Shown here piece after piece: positions 8,119 to 14,402 of a stretch of 14,933 nucleotides of DNA (its first letter is position 1; each line of letters begins with the position of its first letter). This DNA is from Emcibacteraceae bacterium (GTDB lineage Bacteria; Pseudomonadota; Alphaproteobacteria; Sphingomonadales; Emcibacteraceae), in the NCBI GenBank assembly GCA_016763335.1, contig JAESUD010000037.1:1-14933 (forward strand). Reading direction: 5' to 3'. The notes beneath the pieces are model-generated. The model had not been told where the DNA came from. It worked only from the letters and a program-made list of their open reading frames with translations, and did no database searches. The position numbers and the translations under genes are program-made.

Positions 8119-9460
8119 GCAATTCAGTCTTCTGCTAACCGTTCGGTTAGTATTATTGTTTATGACAGTATTAAGTCTTGCCATATTGGTAATAAGTCCA
8201 GGCTTTCATGCGGCGAGCCTCTTGATTGCACTGGTATCGCTTTTTCAGGTTTTTGAAATTGTACGTTTTGTAAAACTTACCAATGATGATCTGACCCGTT
8301 TTCTTGACGCTATGCGCTATGGTGATTTTGGTCAAAAGTTTGATCATGCTGGCATGGGGGCTGGTTTTCTTGAGCTAGGGGAGGCGATCACTGATATTTT
8401 AGAGCGCTTCCGGCAATTTCGTGGGCAACAAGAAATAGAACTCAAACATTTAAAGGCCTTGATTGAACATGTACCCGTGCCATTAATGTCATTAAATGGT
8501 GATGGTACTATTCTTATTCATAATAATGCGGCGCGTCGACTTTTCGGCTCCACTCATGTGACTAGAATAGCAGATTTGAGCCAATTTGGCGATGACTTCA
8601 GGAAAAGGCTAGTAACATTAAAACCCGGTGAACGGCACCTTGTTACCTTTAAAATTGATAATTTGGAACAGACATTAACTGTGGCAGCCACTCAAATTAT
8701 CAGAACAGGGAATGTTGAAAAAATTATTTCACTTCAAGACATTCAAAGCGAACTTGATGTCGCACAATTAAAAGCTTGGCAGGACCTTGTCCGTGTTCTT
8801 ACCCATGAAATAACGAATAGCATTACTCCGGTTTCATCCTTGGCAAAAACATCAACTTTTCTGGTTGATGATGCCATTAAAAAGGCGGAAGGACAAAAAG
8901 AACTGCTCGAAGATCTCATTGATGTGCGTGATGCCGTAGACACAGTAGCGCGCCGATCTGATAGCTTAATGCATTTTGTTCAAAGCTATAGACGGCTTAC
9001 GAGGCTTCCACCGCCTGAAAAAGAGCAGCTTAATATTAAGAAAACCTTTGCAGATGTGGTGAAAATTGCCTCGGCTGATTGGAAAGACAAAGGCATTACA
9101 ATTGAACATGATGTTTCAACGGATGGTCTGGAAGTTTTCGCAGACCAGGATATGCTTGAACAAATGCTGATTAATCTAATGAAAAACGCAGAGCAGGCAC
9201 TAGAGGGCAAAGGGGATGCTAAAGTGGTTTTGTCGGCGAAACTTAACAAAAGAGGACGAATAGTTTTTGAAGTTTCTGATAACGGTCCTGGTATCTCTGA
9301 TGAGCTTGCTACTAAAATTTTTGTGCCTTTCTTTACCACAAAACGTGATGGTTCCGGTGTTGGGCTTGCGCTTACGAGGCAGGTGATGATCGCCCACGGC
9401 GGCTCAATCAGTCTTGCATCAACAAAAGGTGGCGGTGCTACTTTTATTTTAACATTTTAA
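8108..9460 (+). CDS. Membrane sensor histidine kinase, partner of the NtrC-type regulator
   Basis: This is a 450-residue inner-membrane kinase that should phosphorylate the adjacent regulator. Two hydrophobic helices (about 8-29 and 36-54) are joined by a loop of only about six residues, so there is almost no extracytoplasmic sensor domain. A linker/HAMP-like segment (about 58-110) is followed by a PAS-like region (about 112-215). The phospho-acceptor box has H233 in THEITNSITP. The ATPase domain (about 310-450) shows the N-box NLMKNAEQAL (356-365), G1 box DNGPGI (391-396), an F-box around FVPFFTT, and G2 box GSGVGLAL (415-422). The HExxNSxxP pattern resembles NtrY-like kinases. The start has GGAG 4 bases upstream, inside the end of the regulator gene. 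The minimal loop suggests signals from within the membrane, the cytoplasm or a partner protein. Confidence 0.93.
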   Translation: MGFKQFSLLLTVRLVLLFMTVLSLAILVISPGFHAASLLIALVSLFQVFEIVRFVKLTNDDLTRFLDAMRYGDFGQKFDHAGMGAGFLELGEAITDILERFRQFRGQQEIELKHLKALIEHVPVPLMSLNGDGTILIHNNAARRLFGSTHVTRIADLSQFGDDFRKRLVTLKPGERHLVTFKIDNLEQTLTVAATQIIRTGNVEKIISLQDIQSELDVAQLKAWQDLVRVLTHEITNSITPVSSLAKTSTFLVDDAIKKAEGQKELLEDLIDVRDAVDTVARRSDSLMHFVQSYRRLTRLPPPEKEQLNIKKTFADVVKIASADWKDKGITIEHDVSTDGLEVFADQDMLEQMLINLMKNAEQALEGKGDAKVVLSAKLNKRGRIVFEVSDNGPGISDELATKIFVPFFTTKRDGSGVGLALTRQVMIAHGGSISLASTKGGGATFILTF

Positions 9461-9469
9461 GGAAGGTTT

Positions 9470-10210
9470 ATGATGGCATCATCATTTGCAGTCAGTTTTA
9501 AAAATATTTCAAAAAAATATGGTGAATTAGACGTTCTTAAAAATATTAACTTAAATATTTTGGATAAGGAAACAACAGCACTCGTAGGGGAAAGCGGTAG
9601 CGGCAAAACGACTTTATTGCAAATTGTTAATGGGTTGACGAGCCCATCGACAGGACAGATTGACATATTTGGTGAAGCAATTGATTATAATAATTTGCCA
9701 CACTTAAGAAAAAAAATGGGCTACGCCGTGCAGGGGGCAGGGCTTTTTCCGCATATGACGGTTTTTGAGAATATTACCATAATGGCAAAACTTGATGGCT
9801 GGAGCGAGCAGAAAATAAACGAACGTGCTAATTTCGTTATTGAACTTGTTGATCTTCATAAAAACTTAGTGGACAGATTTCCTCATAAATTATCAGGAGG
9901 ACAGCAACAACGAGTTAGCCTGTGCCGCGCAATGATGCTAAATCCGCCCTTATTGTTACTTGATGAGCCGTTTTCTGCGCTTGACCCCATTACTAAAGGA
10001 TATATTCATTCAGAATTTATCAAGCTTCAAAAAGCCGAAAGCAGAGCTATTCTCTTTGTTACCCATGATATGGAAGAAGCCGTGAAACTGGCCGACAATA
10101 TTGTTATTATTAAAGAAGGCGAACTGGTTCAATACGGTAAAACAGATGAAATAACCCGTGCGCCCAAGAATGATTATGTTAGAGGCCTACTGCAAAGCCT
10201 GCTGCGTTAA
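9470..10210 (+). CDS. Quaternary-amine (betaine/choline-type) ABC importer ATPase, OpuBA/ProV-like
   Basis: This is a 246-residue cytoplasmic ATPase. Walker A GESGSGKTT (40-48), Q-loop Q88, signature LSGGQQQR (141-148), Walker B LLLLDEP (161-167) and switch H199 are intact. The stretch FVTHDMEEAVKLAD and the segment QGAGLFPHMTVFENI are typical of the OpuA/ProV/OsmV branch of importers. It is shorter than ProV and OpuAA (about 400 residues) and lacks the C-terminal CBS domains, as in OpuBA-like or EgtV-like subunits. The likely partner is the fused binding/permease protein at 12935-14398. The gene begins with two ATGs (9470 and 9473); GGAAGG ends 3 or 6 bases upstream, favouring the second. 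It lies only 9 bp after the kinase stop, so it may share that transcript. Its stop codon overlaps that of the convergent Lrp gene. The ligand cannot be told from this subunit. Confidence 0.9.
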   Translation: MMASSFAVSFKNISKKYGELDVLKNINLNILDKETTALVGESGSGKTTLLQIVNGLTSPSTGQIDIFGEAIDYNNLPHLRKKMGYAVQGAGLFPHMTVFENITIMAKLDGWSEQKINERANFVIELVDLHKNLVDRFPHKLSGGQQQRVSLCRAMMLNPPLLLLDEPFSALDPITKGYIHSEFIKLQKAESRAILFVTHDMEEAVKLADNIVIIKEGELVQYGKTDEITRAPKNDYVRGLLQSLLR

Positions 10211-10659
10211 ACCGAGCTTAGAAGAATACTGGTTTCACTGTTTAAGACACCGTCAATCATGCGAACTTCACGTAACACACGATCAAAATCACTTAGGTTT
10301 GTTGTTTGAATTTCTGCGACAAGGTCCCAAGAACCATTTGTTGTATGTAATGTTTGTAATTCGGGAATACCACGAAGCTTTCTAATCACCTGCGATGTTG
10401 ATTTTCCCACCACCTCAATCATCATTAATGAACGAATAGCATCATGTTCATAATCTTCGCGTACGCGAACCGTAAAACCATGTAGCGTTCCAGATGACAA
10501 TAGTCGGTCAAGTCGGTTTTGCACGGTCCCGCGCGAAACATGTAAAATATCAGCAAGCTTGGAAAGCGGCGCACGACCATCGGTTCTAAGCAGGGATATA
10601 AGCTCACGGTCTAGCTGATCATAGATATATTTTGCATTAATGTTATTTTTTTGTTTCAT
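10207..10659 (-). CDS. Lrp/AsnC-family transcriptional regulator
   Basis: This is a 150-residue DNA-binding regulator. The N-terminal winged helix-turn-helix (about 14-62) begins with the family hallmark QLDRELISLLRTDGR and has recognition helix SRGTVQNRL. A C-terminal AsnC/RAM ligand-binding domain (about 75-145) follows, with the GSWDLVAEI strand; such domains bind amino acids and mediate octamer formation. It is transcribed away from the ornithine cyclodeaminase/CtlX operon. Divergent Lrp-type regulators commonly control the neighbouring amino-acid catabolic genes in response to the substrate, so ornithine, citrulline, arginine or proline are candidate effectors (inference). No good ribosome-binding site precedes the ATG at 10659. 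The stop shares the four bases TTAA with the stop of the convergent ABC ATPase gene. Confidence 0.93.
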   Translation of the reverse strand: MKQKNNINAKYIYDQLDRELISLLRTDGRAPLSKLADILHVSRGTVQNRLDRLLSSGTLHGFTVRVREDYEHDAIRSLMMIEVVGKSTSQVIRKLRGIPELQTLHTTNGSWDLVAEIQTTNLSDFDRVLREVRMIDGVLNSETSILLSSV

Positions 10660-10686
10660 TGAAAATTTGATCTTTTATTGACGATA

Positions 10687-10714
10687 TGTATAATTTATAC
10701 TGACATAATGACAA
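10687..10714 (-). promoter_or_regulatory. Candidate promoter of the Lrp-type regulator gene
   Basis: On the minus strand, TTGTCA (10714-10709, 5/6 to the -35 consensus) and TATACA (10692-10687, 4/6) are 16 bp apart. The predicted start is near 10680, about 20 bases before the ATG. A perfect palindrome, GTATAA-T-TTATAC (10688-10700), straddles the spacer and -10 region and could be an operator for autoregulation. This was called by eye. Confidence 0.4.
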
Positions 10715-10728
10715 AAATACTACAAATT

Positions 10729-10758
10729 TTTATAAAATATAGACATTGTTTATAAAAT
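10729..10758. repeat. Phased direct repeat in the lrp/ocd intergenic region
   Basis: The 10-base word TTTATAAAAT occurs at 10729-10738 and again at 10749-10758, exactly 20 bp apart, close to two helical turns. TTTATAAA is itself palindromic. Lrp-family octamers often bind several helically phased AT-rich sites, so these may be operator half-sites for the divergent catabolic operon. AT-rich DNA yields such words by chance, so support is moderate to low. Confidence 0.35.
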
Positions 10759-10774
10759 TTTGAAGCGTTATTTT
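10746..10774 (+). promoter_or_regulatory. Weak candidate promoter of the cyclodeaminase/CtlX operon
   Basis: TTGTTT (10746-10751) and TATTTT (10769-10774) are 17 bp apart, each a poor to fair match to the sigma-70 hexamers. The predicted start is near 10781, leaving a leader of about 35 bases. The second TTTATAAAAT word overlaps the -35 element, consistent with Lrp-dependent control. A weak promoter fits a gene that needs an activator, but this is inference. Confidence 0.25.
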
Positions 10775-10815
10775 AGAGTATTAATTAATCATGAGTGAAT
10801 TTAGTGGAGCTTATC

Positions 10816-11889
10816 ATGAATAAAAACACATCAACTGATTTAAACCTCGTACCATTTGTCAGCGTCGATAACATGATGAAAATCATTCTCAGCGTCGGTG
10901 TTGAAAATATGTTGGTCGGTATTGCAGAATATCTGGAAGATGATTTTAAACGTTGGGAACTTTTTGATAAAACGCCGCGCGTCGCCTCGCATTCCAACGA
11001 AGGTGTGATTGAGCTAATGCCGACCAGTGATGGTCAGGTTTATGGCTTTAAATATGTAAATGGTCATCCGATGAATACCAAGAGCGGCTTGCAAACCGTA
11101 ACAGCGTTTGGCGTGTTATCCGATGTTAATACCGGTTACCCGATCCTGCTTTCCGAAATGACAATTTTAACCGCCCTTCGCACTGCGGCGACCTCGGCGA
11201 TGGCAGCAAAATATTTAATGCCAAAAGGTTCAAAATGCATGGCAATGATCGGTAATGGTGCCCAGTCTGAATTTCAGGCATTGGCTTTCAAGGCTATTTG
11301 CGGGATTACTGAATTACGGCTCTATGATATTGACGCACAAGCAACAGAAAAATGCATGAAAAATCTTCAGGGTCTCGGCATTAATATCGTAAAATGCGAT
11401 AGCGAGCAAACAGCCGTTGAAGGCGCTGATATTATCACCACGGTAACTGCTGATAAACAGTGTGCGACAATTTTGACCGATAATATGGTTGGTTCGGGGG
11501 TTCATATTAATGCAATCGGTGGCGATTGCCCTGGCAAAACCGAACTCCATAAAGATATTTTACTTAGATCAAAAATATTTGTCGAATATCCGCCGCAAAC
11601 CCGTATTGAAGGGGAAATTCAACAGCTCGATGATGATCATCCGGTAACTGAGTTATGGCAAGTGATGACGGGTGCTGCCGAGGGGCGCACTGACGAAAAA
11701 CAAATCACATTATTTGATAGTGTTGGTTTTGCGATCGAGGATTTCTCGGCCTTACGTTATATCCGCGACCAATTGGAAACAACCGGGCAATTTCAAAATC
11801 TTGATATGCTTGCGGACCCTGATGATCCCCGTGATTTGTTTGGTATGGTTTTACGTGCCAAGGGGGCGACTTCAGATAAAGGAGAGTAA
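10816..11889 (+). CDS. Ornithine cyclodeaminase family protein
   Basis: This is an NAD-dependent enzyme of the ornithine cyclodeaminase/mu-crystallin family, 357 residues from the ATG at 10816, the usual size. Ornithine cyclodeaminases convert L-ornithine to L-proline and ammonia. The N-terminal substrate domain contains RTAATSAMAAKYL (R122 onward), a conserved family segment with the substrate-contacting arginine. The Rossmann dinucleotide site is IGNGAQSEFQ (145-154), and NAIGGDCPGKTEL carries D237, matching the catalytic aspartate position. The DSVGFAIEDF segment (301-310) is also family-typical. GGAG lies 6 bases before this ATG, which makes it a better start than the in-frame GTG at 10795. 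The CtlX-like gene follows after 1 bp. Related enzymes act on lysine, 2,3-diaminopropionate or cyclic imines, but the downstream citrulline hydrolase favours ornithine. Confidence 0.92.
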   Translation: MNKNTSTDLNLVPFVSVDNMMKIILSVGVENMLVGIAEYLEDDFKRWELFDKTPRVASHSNEGVIELMPTSDGQVYGFKYVNGHPMNTKSGLQTVTAFGVLSDVNTGYPILLSEMTILTALRTAATSAMAAKYLMPKGSKCMAMIGNGAQSEFQALAFKAICGITELRLYDIDAQATEKCMKNLQGLGINIVKCDSEQTAVEGADIITTVTADKQCATILTDNMVGSGVHINAIGGDCPGKTELHKDILLRSKIFVEYPPQTRIEGEIQQLDDDHPVTELWQVMTGAAEGRTDEKQITLFDSVGFAIEDFSALRYIRDQLETTGQFQNLDMLADPDDPRDLFGMVLRAKGATSDKGE

Positions 11890-11890
11890 A

Positions 11891-12817
11891 GTGGACAGAC
11901 GAAGCGCTCAGGCCCCCGTAGCAGTTATTATGATACGTCCGCATCATTTTTCACCAAATGAGGAGACCGCTGAAGATAATGCATTTCAACAATCTGCAAA
12001 TGGATTAAATCAGTTTGAAATGGCCAAAGCGGCCTATTCTGAGGCAACGTTGGCGGCAGAAACTCTCGAAAGACATGGCATAAAAGTTCATATTTTTGAA
12101 GATAAAGGCGTCGAGACACCGGATTCTGTTTTTCCTAATAATTGGTTTTCCACGCATGCAGGCGGACATATTGCTATTTACCCGATGTTTCCTGAAAATC
12201 GTCGTTTAGAGCGGCGTCATGACGTCATCGAAATGCTCAAAAAAGAATACCGTGTTCAAGATATTATTGATTATTCAGGGCTTGAGCCAGACGGACTTTT
12301 CCTTGAGGGAACCGGTGCAATGGTGCTTGATCATATTGACCGTATTGCTTATGCCGCGCGTTCAAACCGTACCGATCCTGTGGCACTTGAACGGTTTTGT
12401 ACTCATTTTAATTATGAACCTATGGTGTTTGATGCGCTTGATGAAAGTGGCACGCCGATTTATCATACTAATGTAATGATGTGTATCGCTACTGACTTTG
12501 TTATGATTTGCCTTGATATGATGACCGATAAAGACACGTGTGCTGAAATTGTGGAACGTTTTGAGAACTCAGGACGTGATGTTATTGCACTTAGTAAAGA
12601 ACAAATTGCTAAATTTGCCGGTAATGCATTAGAGCTTCAGGGCAGTGAAGGGCGAATTCTTGCTCTTTCTTCTGTTGCACAAGAGGCTTTAACAAAAGAA
12701 CAAATTTCAATCATTGAACAAAGCACACAGCTTCTATCGCTTGATATACCAACGATAGAAATGGCCGGCGGTTCCGTGCGCTGCATGCTTGCGGGAATTC
12801 ATCTATTGCCGAGATAA
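11891..12817 (+). CDS. ctlX: CtlX-like citrulline hydrolase (guanidino-group/amidinotransferase superfamily)
   Basis: This is a 308-residue enzyme of the amidinotransferase/deiminase (GME) superfamily, most like the CtlX (citrulline utilization, 'citrulline ureidase') group. Family members hydrolyse citrulline to ornithine, carbon dioxide and ammonia; relatives deiminate arginine or dimethylarginine. Visible active-site elements are DSVFPNNW (78-85), FLEGTG with E139 (137-142), catalytic H192 in PIYHTNVMMCI, and nucleophile C298 in GGSVRCMLAGIHL near the C-terminus. I chose the GTG at 11891 because AAAGGAG ends 6 bases upstream and it starts 1 bp after the cyclodeaminase stop; longer in-frame readings would run inside that gene. 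The tight coupling to ornithine cyclodeaminase predicts the route citrulline to ornithine to proline. A dimethylargininase-type activity remains possible. Confidence 0.85.
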   Translation: MDRRSAQAPVAVIMIRPHHFSPNEETAEDNAFQQSANGLNQFEMAKAAYSEATLAAETLERHGIKVHIFEDKGVETPDSVFPNNWFSTHAGGHIAIYPMFPENRRLERRHDVIEMLKKEYRVQDIIDYSGLEPDGLFLEGTGAMVLDHIDRIAYAARSNRTDPVALERFCTHFNYEPMVFDALDESGTPIYHTNVMMCIATDFVMICLDMMTDKDTCAEIVERFENSGRDVIALSKEQIAKFAGNALELQGSEGRILALSSVAQEALTKEQISIIEQSTQLLSLDIPTIEMAGGSVRCMLAGIHLLPR

Positions 12818-12845
12818 TTGACTTGAAATTATAAATCCTGATAAT
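12818..12845 (+). promoter_or_regulatory. Candidate sigma-70 promoter of the fused OpuB-type transporter gene
   Basis: TTGACT (12818-12823, 5/6) and GATAAT (12840-12845, 5/6) are 16 bp apart, immediately behind the ctlX-like stop codon. The predicted start is near 12852. This gives the transporter gene its own promoter although the upstream operon reads into it. The short distance to the ATGs at 12861 and 12876 suggests that translation begins well upstream of 12935. Confidence 0.55.
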
Positions 12846-12860
12846 ATTATTAAATAGAAT

Positions 12861-12934
12861 ATGAGCAATCAGGGTATGGTCAAATCATCTTAGCAAAGAA
12901 AAATAAATTTCTTATTTCACTAATCGCTTTAATT
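12861..12934 (+). other. Out-of-frame start and signal-peptide-coding leader of the transporter gene
   Basis: The reading frame of the transporter is open upstream of its first in-frame ATG (12935) back to 12854. It encodes LAKKNKF and then LISLIALI, which join MGFTTPVFA-ADE to form a textbook signal peptide. No ATG, GTG or TTG lies in that frame. ATGs at 12861 and 12876 are in another frame and hit TAG at 12891-12893. One added T next to 12889-12891 would join MVKSS to LAKKNKF in frame. Alternatives are a rare ATC start at 12884 or 12887 (AGGG at 12871-12874 lies upstream), ribosomal frameshifting, or a sequencing error. Confidence 0.6.
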
Positions 12935-14398
12935 ATGGGTTTTACTACGCCTGTTTTTGCCGCAGATGAAACAATAATTATTGGCAGCAAAATGGACGGC
13001 GAGAGTTATTTGCTGGCAGAAATTATGTCTCAGCTCCTTGAAAGTAAGGGTTATATCATTGACCGTAAGTTTGGTTTTGGTGGCACATTAATTTGTTTTA
13101 ATGCGCTACGGCAAGGTGAAATTGATCTTTACCCTGAATATACGGGTACTATTTCTCAAGTTATTCTTGAGCCTGATGAAAGACCTAATGACAATAGGTC
13201 AATCGAAGCTTATCAAAAAATTCTTAAGTCAAAGGGACTAAATTTATTTTCACGTTTTGGCTTTAATAATACCTATGTTCTCGCCATAAAAAACTCATTA
13301 GGGGAGGCGCGGAATATTGAAAAAATTTCCGATTTGAAATTACATGCGGACCTCATCCATGCGTTTAGCCATGAATTTCTTAATCGCAGTGATGGGTGGC
13401 CTGCGCTAAAACAGACATATGGCCTTGAAATGTCGGCGGTGGGTATTCAGCACGGGCTAGCTTATAAAGCCATTGATCAAGGCTCAATAGATATTACCGA
13501 CGCCTATTCAACGGACGGTGATATAAAAAGATATGATCTTAGGTTGCTTGAGGATGATCTTGGTTTTTTTCCTGAATATTACGGTGCGGCCTTTGCTAGG
13601 CAGGATTTTTCTGCGGAAGCCATAAAGATACTCTCAAGCCTTGAAAATTTATTTAACGATCAAGAAATGCGTACTCTTAATGCGAGGGTTGTCATTGATA
13701 AACAGACATTTGCAGAAGTAGCAAAAGATTTTCTGGAAAAAAACGACTTGGTATACGCTACGGCATCTATCAAGCAAAATACTATATTTGATAATTTGGT
13801 AAAAAACACACTTACCCACATTAAAATCACATTAATCGCTTTATCTATTGGCTGCTTCATTGGTCTTTTCGGGGCTGTTATGATCTTTCGTTCGCAGAAA
13901 ATATCCAGATTTGTGATCTATTTTACGGGCCTACTTCAAACTATACCGTCAATAGCGCTTCTTGCTCTTATGATTCCTATCCTCGGCATTGGTGAAGTGC
14001 CAGCGATCGTGGCGCTCTTTCTTTATTCCCTCCTGCCAATCCTCAGAAGCGCGGTAACGGCACTTACAACTATTGACCCGGTTCTTGTGAATGTTTCAAA
14101 AGCGATAGGCATGACTAAATATCAACAATTAAAATATGTACTTTTCCCGCTTGCTCTTCCCAATATTCTGTCTGGTGTTAAAACAGCCGCAGTGATTTGT
14201 ATCGGAACGGCAACGCTTGCTGCATTCATTGGTGCGGGCGGGTTAGGGGAGCCGATTGTTACGGGACTAGCGTTAAATGATACCAGCCTAATATTGCAAG
14301 GCGCCATTCCGGCAGCAATCCTCGCTATTATCGTGGAATTATTGTTTGAAATATTGGAAAAAAGGTTAATTTCCGAACATATGCGTAAAGCGGCATAA
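12935..14398 (+). CDS. Fused substrate-binding protein/permease of a quaternary-amine (OpuB-type) ABC importer
   Basis: One polypeptide combines the solute-binding and membrane subunits of an OpuB/OsmF-type importer. From the ATG at 12935 it has 487 residues, but the true N-terminus probably lies 16-25 residues upstream, because this ATG falls inside the signal peptide. After the cleavage site FA-ADE comes an OpuAC-type binding domain (about 12-275) with family motifs GFGGTLICFNALRQGEIDLY, YPEYTGT (67-73) and AYSTDGDI (190-197). The permease domain (about 288-475) has five or six membrane helices and the EAA loop SKAIGMTKYQQLKYVLFPLALP (388-409), where it would contact the ATPase. The binding domain precedes the permease domain. 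The ATPase partner is probably the gene at 9470-10210. Betaine, choline, ergothioneine or an amino-acid derivative are possible ligands; the neighbouring enzymes hint at the last. Confidence 0.88.
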   Translation: MGFTTPVFAADETIIIGSKMDGESYLLAEIMSQLLESKGYIIDRKFGFGGTLICFNALRQGEIDLYPEYTGTISQVILEPDERPNDNRSIEAYQKILKSKGLNLFSRFGFNNTYVLAIKNSLGEARNIEKISDLKLHADLIHAFSHEFLNRSDGWPALKQTYGLEMSAVGIQHGLAYKAIDQGSIDITDAYSTDGDIKRYDLRLLEDDLGFFPEYYGAAFARQDFSAEAIKILSSLENLFNDQEMRTLNARVVIDKQTFAEVAKDFLEKNDLVYATASIKQNTIFDNLVKNTLTHIKITLIALSIGCFIGLFGAVMIFRSQKISRFVIYFTGLLQTIPSIALLALMIPILGIGEVPAIVALFLYSLLPILRSAVTALTTIDPVLVNVSKAIGMTKYQQLKYVLFPLALPNILSGVKTAAVICIGTATLAAFIGAGGLGEPIVTGLALNDTSLILQGAIPAAILAIIVELLFEILEKRLISEHMRKAA

Positions 14399-14402
14399 AG
14401 AA

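Noticed and set aside
8986..9339. 117-codon minus-strand frame inside the kinase gene
   Set aside because: It is the mirror frame of the ATPase domain and its serine-rich composition is typical of antisense shadows.
10795..10815. GTG start seven codons upstream for the cyclodeaminase
   Set aside because: It lacks a ribosome-binding site, whereas the ATG at 10816 has GGAG at ideal spacing.
11672..11890. In-frame N-terminal extension of the CtlX-like protein inside the cyclodeaminase gene
   Set aside because: The extension is out of frame with a clearly real gene and unlike the family N-terminus. The GTG at 11891 has an excellent ribosome-binding site.
12831..12855. AT-rich inverted repeat (ATAATATTAT) after the ctlX-like gene as a terminator
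   Set aside because: It has no GC-rich stem and no T tract, and it overlaps a good promoter, so it is better explained as promoter DNA.
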